7,815 nucleotides of DNA from Christensenella sp. UBA1782 (GTDB taxonomy: Bacteria; Bacillota; Clostridia; Christensenellales; DTU072), in assembly GCA_002315475.1 (NCBI GenBank), contig DCGI01000050.1, positions 56,318 through 64,132 on the forward strand, written 5' to 3'. The position numbers and the translations under genes are program-made. The notes under the pieces were generated by a model. That model saw nothing but the letters and a program-made list of their open reading frames with translations. It was not told where the DNA came from and did not search any database. This document shows, piece by piece, positions 6,401 to 7,815 of the stretch (the first letter of the stretch is position 1; every line of letters begins with the position of its first letter).

Positions 6401-7815
6401 TCGAAGGTTTCCGTCTTGACGGAAGTATCCCGTACGAAAGAACCCGAAAAATAACCGTCTTCCACCGACAGACTTCCCGCAAGAACGTTTCCTACGACAC
6501 CGCCCAACGTGTTGACGCCGGTGACGGTGGATAGCACCGAAACGGCAGACAGTAAAATATCCCCTTCCGCCTCACCGAATACCGCTCCTACGTCGTACCG
6601 TCCGATAACCGACGCCGTAGACGCCACCGAAAGAACGGCCTGCCCGAAGCGGATTTTACCGAAGATTCCGCCGACCGCCGTCGTCTTTTCCGCCGCCACC
6701 GAACCGGAGTTCGACAGATTGCGGAAGGTACTGTGCTCGTCCCCGACGGTGTAGCCGAATAAACCGCCCACGTCGTTACCGACCTTGGCGGAAGTAACTT
6801 TTCCTTGATTCCGCACGCCGTTTATCGTCAACGTCCCTTGCAAAGAACCGACGATACCGCCCACACGCTCGTTCCCGCCGACGTTGGAGGCGTTGCTGCA
6901 GTCGATAAGTTCGACGACGGCATTTTCCGACGTGCCGCCCAATATGCCGCCTACGTCGTTTTGTCCGTTCACCGAATACCGCATTTGGGAAGAAGTGCCT
7001 TCGTTCAAAACGTCTACCCTTTGCAACGTGCAGCGGTCTTGCACAAAGCCCGCCAAAAAGCCCACGTAATTCCCCGAGGAAATCACATACCCGCCCAAAT
7101 GCAAGTCGGTAATCGTCGCCCCTTGCAGGCAGGAGAATAACCCCACGTTATTTTGTAACGAAGTAACGGTGTACGTCAAATACTCCCCGTTGCCGTTCAA
7201 ATTTCCTCTAAAAGGATTTTCGACCGAACCGATAGGATTGACGGTATTGAGTTTCAGCGAGGTTTCCAAAGAAACGTACTTGTCCATGTAGTCCTTTTGC
7301 GAAGCGTTTTCGGCAAAGAGCGACCACTGTTCCGTCGTACGAATCACAAACGGATTCGTTTTGCTTCCTTCCCCTTCGGCATACAAACCCATACGGAAGG
7401 CGTCTTTATATTCCGTTTCAAAAGTTTCACGTTTTGTCAAAGCGTCGGGACAAGGCAAGAAGCCGTATCCCACTTCGTACTCGGGAACGGTAAACTTAAC
7501 TTCGTACGGCAAGCCGGTCAAACCCGCTTTCCGCAAAACCTCTTGCACTTCGCTCAAAACGGGGAACGTAACGTTTTTACTCAAAAATTGATAGGAAGAA
7601 ACGTTCGTAACCGTTTCGGGGACTTTCGCCGTACCCGTTCCCACCGCAATACGGTTCCCGATGGCATAACAATCGGACACGCCGTTTTTGACGGAATCCA
7701 ACGAGCCGATTACGGCACCGTATCCCGACGTCAACGTCCCGATAAACGCGGCATAAGCATAGTTGTTTTTCAAAGCAGCGGAGTTTCTGCCCACGATACC
7801 GCCGAAAACCGAACT
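394..7815 (-). CDS. Giant GLUG/MBG-repeat membrane-anchored surface protein (N-terminus outside window)
   Basis: The frame is open from the right edge to the TAA at 396-394, giving 2473 visible residues. Residue numbers used in this annotation count from the GTG at 7794-7792. That GTG is not the start: the frame continues upstream (SSVFGGIVGRN), and it sits inside a GLUG motif. Order of parts: end of one beta-helix module (to 139); three GLUG modules (140-545, 546-913, 914-1166); a beta-rich linker (1167-1286); a row of Ig-like YDG and MBG domains (1287-2280); a membrane-proximal domain (2281-2411); a transmembrane helix (about 2418-2441); and a Lys/Arg-rich tail (2442-2466). GLUG and MBG repeats are known from large extracellular proteins of Firmicutes and Bacteroidetes and are mostly inferred to be adhesive. 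There is no LPxTG sorting signal, so anchoring is by the C-terminal helix. No catalytic domain is recognised. The role as an adhesin or stalk is inferred. Signal peptide, promoter and ribosome binding site are out of view. Confidence 0.93.
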   Translation of the reverse strand, partial: SSVFGGIVGRNSAALKNNYAYAAFIGTLTSGYGAVIGSLDSVKNGVSDCYAIGNRIAVGTGTAKVPETVTNVSSYQFLSKNVTFPVLSEVQEVLRKAGLTGLPYEVKFTVPEYEVGYGFLPCPDALTKRETFETEYKDAFRMGLYAEGEGSKTNPFVIRTTEQWSLFAENASQKDYMDKYVSLETSLKLNTVNPIGSVENPFRGNLNGNGEYLTYTVTSLQNNVGLFSCLQGATITDLHLGGYVISSGNYVGFLAGFVQDRCTLQRVDVLNEGTSSQMRYSVNGQNDVGGILGGTSENAVVELIDCSNASNVGGNERVGGIVGSLQGTLTINGVRNQGKVTSAKVGNDVGGLFGYTVGDEHSTFRNLSNSGSVAAEKTTAVGGIFGKIRFGQAVLSVASTASVIGRYDVGAVFGEAEGDILLSAVSVLSTVTGVNTLGGVVGNVLAGSLSVEDGYFSGSFVRDTSVKTETFDTGILGNGSVSASGDFFYNGDVYLGNATNGVTAKSTTDLTFGTKTWDAAVWKASLSSLTAGYYPVLLHEEDVSIYKNTVFSAGKGTEAEPFLLANEQQLRIFGEIYNNYASEKDAYCVENGLTELHFRQTKDISLSRPFFVIEEFSGFYDGGNYAVKNLSITSDAAEVALFGTLTAEGTIMAMNVGGTVTGQDGSVAALVAENYGTVTKCLSLVKVTGNETVGGLVGKNYASVVACLVYAVLSGKNGGGIVADNEGTVDGCAFGGVLRSELADACLGGIASYNRGTIKYCSVNPYMYSSYGILGGLVGKNEQDASKIIACLSDAVLEYGTGVIVGGIVGTYLSGTISEGSDCSYYNVETAPSVLPYAGFGQENKFGRTTTQIRNSTVNNLEQSDFLTGNNGYNDKFDAYYTFIPKKIGEWYRESHSLSVREYAQKVSEIPLWGYDYESDKERGTEGNPYRITSSAGLGVLSDTVAKKYSYAGKYFVLTKDVDMTEYGYFTPIGKYSGIHDNYGFNGNFNGQFHTISHLSIKKDTDAVGQYIALFGYTGSSFVLKNLILDSSCTVSGKQNVASLVGYFQGKIQECRSSAKITAAEGGAGGLIGGLVTSGSSMTDSLFDGTLTGTSYGLVGEELRSSTAFVTTNTWFVTQDTSYSTDTAYGNAVVEYKNDDWKIVIGRQDGKAGYSFSFALTGASSVYKPLLGEIQGEAGTAYYLKGNAQDTVSVHYCQKVSIDADVDVLNFTILEAKSVYFYTGQTVSFRLSWKSAGDYLKNEVVFDTGSPEAIGNKISQAGTGTDDMVLTFTMFDVLTDTLAVHVFVAEIGGGVAYTGDTSSTYSANPVYFDETALTVTDMDYVLSYYHNGTTVQSMQAVGTYTVRLGLRWSGENVSIGRKDFSYEITRKTLHLQGVAGSDIGKKSYDGQSTLDTVLDLAFIDGLVDSEVEVQVTVTWYTKEEAIYTAHAESAEGLYFTVGAFVLSGAAGKNYLLEEVTPTVYYTGGVISPLEVRVNIDGAENPSEKLYVFSATYSGKKPTAPTVYGAKANWTYQKVSEDGTEDGTWTENKGYPVGYYRVTPALTDTKNYVLTGTDEEYRIQVMPKEITSSDITYLGLDTLTYTGEKLASKVTATYRGVNAGENIAVLTYYVRTDAGVYVQKADGTDFVLATEEGGIRYEKADLQNAGQYYMTTKEKVGDNYVLHCAIVTVEVAKATVTSSDFTFTLNSQSSSLTFAYGTDILVEDTLAAYHYQQYDVQFIARAGSRGEVSVLQKADKWYLHAVSYGESIRFRLKASVSENYADVVSLTEFTVTITPVTVYVGLKYPQQVYGDEITLEPAYFASKNPLESLSGTIDGLKAPVISTGDTLPTEAGKYSLYYSGGSSDGYVFEPVHDTLEILPKTVYVSVPSGLVNGKQYGEADAPLQYIVYDDEDCKTVLDLPEGTVLAGSLARQQGEEAGSYEIFAGTMETAENRNYTVLFRDGGGRYTIEQRDVYLVVRAGQNKAYGEGNFPLVLDVAEGYAMAKGEKTTLFTTEKNGKRMVTVTRMQGEAVGYYDYQISVDYLYAGESNYNILGVTASDRFYIGKATPVLTYTVERTVYFGDAASVLPVYNAKAMVGGREIDGTFTWENASITKMVKTNFRLTFAPADTDCYRNASIAVSVLPEKRIVTARMEGETRFVYDGLSHNDGLTVTLDNTVAGVNDYTIKKSIVGDTKNVSEEGFTVSYSLESDYYVLNTALPASVQCHILPAVITVSVANIVAEEGEEIKPVLTYSGFVNRENESVLRKKASVPNLPSVSGIYAMIPEGASAQNYTFCYTSGVLCINTALLEGENVSLEGSFSPTTEVCFTEVPTESDAFADIAETINKKLGDNLFLPLSSEMTAYYTFSSNTVLSEDSYGYTFFLNAAVGEKDTIYVRNREGELSEITDFDLHDDGMTITFESGEITCLAVYSPKETTDLILDYIPLTAAVLAVLFFVGMITAIVYFKKHKAKKDVYRAVKGTYYDFPHRKK
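397..543 (-). other. C-terminal transmembrane anchor and basic cytoplasmic tail (residues 2418-2466)
   Basis: Residues 2418-2441 form one uninterrupted hydrophobic segment (IPLTAAVLAVLFFVGMITAIVYF) of membrane-spanning length. It is followed at once by KKHKAKK and a tail ending FPHRKK. The positive charges on the C-terminal side fit an N-outside, C-inside single-pass anchor. No LPxTG or variant sortase site precedes the helix; the residues just before it are SPKETTDLILDY. The tail is 25 residues with Tyr at 2451, 2458 and 2459. Confidence 0.85.
562..954 (-). other. Membrane-proximal beta-rich domain of unknown family (residues 2281-2411)
   Basis: After the last MBG unit the text changes to EGENVSLEGSFSPTTEVCFTEVP, then DAFADIAETINKKLGDNLFLPLSS. 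AYYTFSSNTVLSEDSYGYTFFLNAAVGEKDTIYVRNREGELSEI follows, and the domain closes with GMTITFESGEITCLAVYSPKE. The closing pattern (vertical pair of strands: R-x-x-G-E-L-x-x-I, then G-x-x-I-T-F-x-S-G, then C-L-A-V-Y) is one I associate with membrane-proximal domains of Firmicute surface proteins, but I cannot name the family. Two cysteines (C2302, C2402) could pair. It probably lies just outside the membrane. Confidence 0.55.
955..3402 (-). repeat. Row of about nine MBG-like Ig domains forming a stalk (residues 1465-2280)
   Basis: Approximate units are 1465-1560 (ATYSGKKPTAPTVYG), 1561-1668 (LTYTGEKLASKVTATY), 1669-1771 (FAYGTDI), 1772-1855 (QVYGDEITLEPAYF), 1856-1946 (KQYGEADAPLQYIV), 1947-2041 (KAYGEGNFPLVLDV), 2042-2120 (VYFGDAASVLPVYNA), 2121-2204 (FVYDGLSHNDGLTV) and 2205-2280 (EEGEEIKPVLTYSGFV). 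Most carry a Y-G/Y-T-G/Y-D-G near the start, a mid A-G-x-Y/V-G-x-Y strand, and a closing NY-x-(V/F/I) followed by a short linker such as ITPVTVYV or ILPKTVYV. Units 1856-1946, 1947-2041 and 2205-2280 are the clearest MBG (YGX type) copies. Repeats this diverged suggest a rigid spacer. Unit borders are by eye and could shift by about ten residues. Confidence 0.78.
3403..3705 (-). other. YDG-type Ig-like domain (residues 1364-1464)
   Basis: It starts with KTLHLQGVAGSD, then K-x-YDG at about 1379-1383 (KKSYDGQST). LAFIDGLVDSEVEVQVTVTWY follows, and the end is FVLSGAAGKNYLLEE. The K-x-YDG opening, the internal D-G-L-x-x-x-x-x-V strand and the closing L-x-G-x-A-x-NY-x-L are hallmarks of the YDG domain of large surface proteins. 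It leads directly into the MBG row through GGVISPLEVRV. Confidence 0.75.
3706..3936 (-). other. Ig-like domain, first of the stalk (residues 1287-1363)
   Basis: The domain begins GVAYTGDTSSTYSANPVYF and contains YVLSYYHNGTTVQSMQAVGTYTVRLGLRW. It ends GRKDFSYEIT, just before RKTLHL of the next domain. The sequence Y-T-G, later Y-x-N-G-x-x-V, then V-G-T-Y-x-V, and a terminal Y-x-I-T is the general layout of bacterial MBG-type Ig-like domains. The assignment is by pattern only. Confidence 0.6.
3937..4296 (-). other. Unassigned beta-rich linker domain between beta-helix and Ig-like stalk (residues 1167-1286)
   Basis: The segment runs from IQGEAGTAYYLKG through VSVHYCQKVSIDADVDVLNF, VYFYTGQTVSFRLSW and VVFDTGSPEAIGN to MVLTFTMFDVLTDTLAVHVFVAEI. 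It has alternating hydrophobic strands and no GLUG turn, and it lacks the Y-G-x or Y-D-G signature of the following domains. The pattern is compatible with a single beta-sandwich of about 110 residues. I do not recognise a named family. Boundaries are approximate. Confidence 0.5.
4297..5055 (-). repeat. GLUG beta-helix module C (residues 914-1166)
   Basis: The header is RGTEGNPYRI (916-925) followed by LGVLSDTVAKKYSYAGKYF. The capping segment is PIGKYSGIHDNYGFNGNFNGQFHTISHLSI (966-995), then ALFGYTG at 1006. Only about three GLUG-like turns follow (ASLVGY 1035, AGGLIGG 1061, YGLVGE 1089), so this module is the shortest of the three. It ends in a Trp-containing cap (TNTWFVTQDTSY, NDDWKIVIG) and then GYSFSFALTGASSVYKPLLGE. 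It is the module nearest the stalk. Confidence 0.82.
5056..6159 (-). repeat. GLUG beta-helix module B (residues 546-913)
   Basis: The header is GKGTEAEPFLLANEQQLRIFGE (from 547). A capping strand follows at FSGFYDGGNYAVKNLSI (609-625), then ALFG at 633. GLUG turns are VGGLVGKN 686, GGGIVADN 711, LGGIASYN 740, LGGLVGKN 767 and VGGIVG 798, spaced 25-31 residues. Each turn is followed by an N-x-G/A-x-(I/V)-x-x-C strand. The repeats are partly recognisable in the DNA: a 16-base identical stretch occurs at 5480-5495 and 5723-5738. The 12-mer gacgataccgcc occurs at 5389-5400 and 5650-5661, and again in module A at 6850-6861. Otherwise the copies are diverged, so the array looks old rather than freshly amplified. 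The C-cap runs from about 804 to 913. Confidence 0.88.
6160..7377 (-). repeat. GLUG beta-helix module A (residues 140-545)
   Basis: The module opens with a header at 141-149 (GEGSKTNPF) plus a WSLFAEN helix. A capping segment follows (NPIGSVENPFRGNLNGNGEY, 186-205), then VGLF at 217. GLUG turns come next at regular spacing: VGFLAG 244, VGGILGG 281, VGGIVGS 311, VGGLFGY 342, VGGIFGK 374, VGAVFGE 402 and LGGVVGN 430. Turns 281 to 430 are 28-32 residues apart, consistent with coils of a right-handed parallel beta-helix. The end of the module (440-545) loses the motif and ends with FSAGKGTEAEPF, the next header. The GLUG motif is a known family (Pfam GLUG); the beta-helix fold is inferred from it. 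Confidence 0.85.
7378..7815 (-). other. Tail of a further GLUG beta-helix module cut by the window edge
   Basis: This covers residues up to 139 of the giant protein. The visible start, FGGIVGRNSAALKN, is a full GLUG turn. Weaker turns follow (GAVIGS near 26-31), then a C-cap with aromatic and proline-rich segments (SSYQF, FPVLSEVQEVLRKA, VGYGFLPCPD). The succession of last GLUG turn, low-repeat cap and then a new G-x-G header is the same as at the end of the module at 5056-6159. At least one more module therefore begins upstream of the window. Confidence 0.75.

Noticed and set aside
7792..7794. GTG as start codon of the giant gene
   Set aside because: The frame continues upstream to the window edge, and this Val is inside a GLUG turn (FGGIVGRN). 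No signal peptide follows it.
4297..7815. Recurring short DNA words (such as gacgataccgcc) as CRISPR or regulatory repeats
   Set aside because: They coincide with the codons for GGIVG or GGLVG turns in the protein, and no constant-length spacer pattern exists.

Overview
The window is almost entirely one gene. Positions 394-7815 on the minus strand hold an open frame with no stop that runs off the right edge. They encode the C-terminal 2473 residues of a very large, modular surface protein. The other gene is the 3' end of a plus-strand gene (1-434) that runs off the left edge. It looks like the C-terminus of a SpoIVFB-type (M50 site-2 protease) membrane protein. The two genes converge and overlap tail to tail by 41 bases.

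Organism: probably an anaerobic, possibly spore-forming Firmicute (Clostridia or a related uncultured gut lineage). The reasons are the mid-range base composition, the SpoIVFB-like neighbour, and a GLUG plus MBG/YDG surface protein with a C-terminal membrane helix and a Lys-rich tail. This is an inference from two partial genes; no taxonomic marker is present.

Layout, reading the large protein from N to C (high to low coordinates). 7378-7815 is the tail of a GLUG beta-helix module that begins outside the window. 6160-7377, 5056-6159 and 4297-5055 are three further modules of the same design. Each opens with a G-x-G-T/S-x-x-x-P-F/Y header, followed by an F-x-G-x-x-(D/N)-G capping segment and then GLUG turns. 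3937-4296 is an unassigned beta-rich linker domain. 955-3936 is a long row of Ig-like MBG/YDG domains. 562-954 is an unassigned membrane-proximal domain. 472-543 is a transmembrane helix, and 397-471 is a short basic cytoplasmic tail. A 28-base perfect palindrome followed by a T-run (317-346) just beyond the stop is a good intrinsic terminator for this gene, yet it lies inside the coding sequence of the convergent gene.

Functional reading: a membrane-anchored, stalk-like protein that holds beta-helix modules away from the cell, most plausibly for adhesion or glycan/host contact. The N-terminus, signal peptide and promoter are outside the window, so the ligand and full size cannot be judged. 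No RNA gene, CRISPR array, insertion sequence, enzyme cluster or defence system is visible. There is no gene-free stretch of more than 300 bases.
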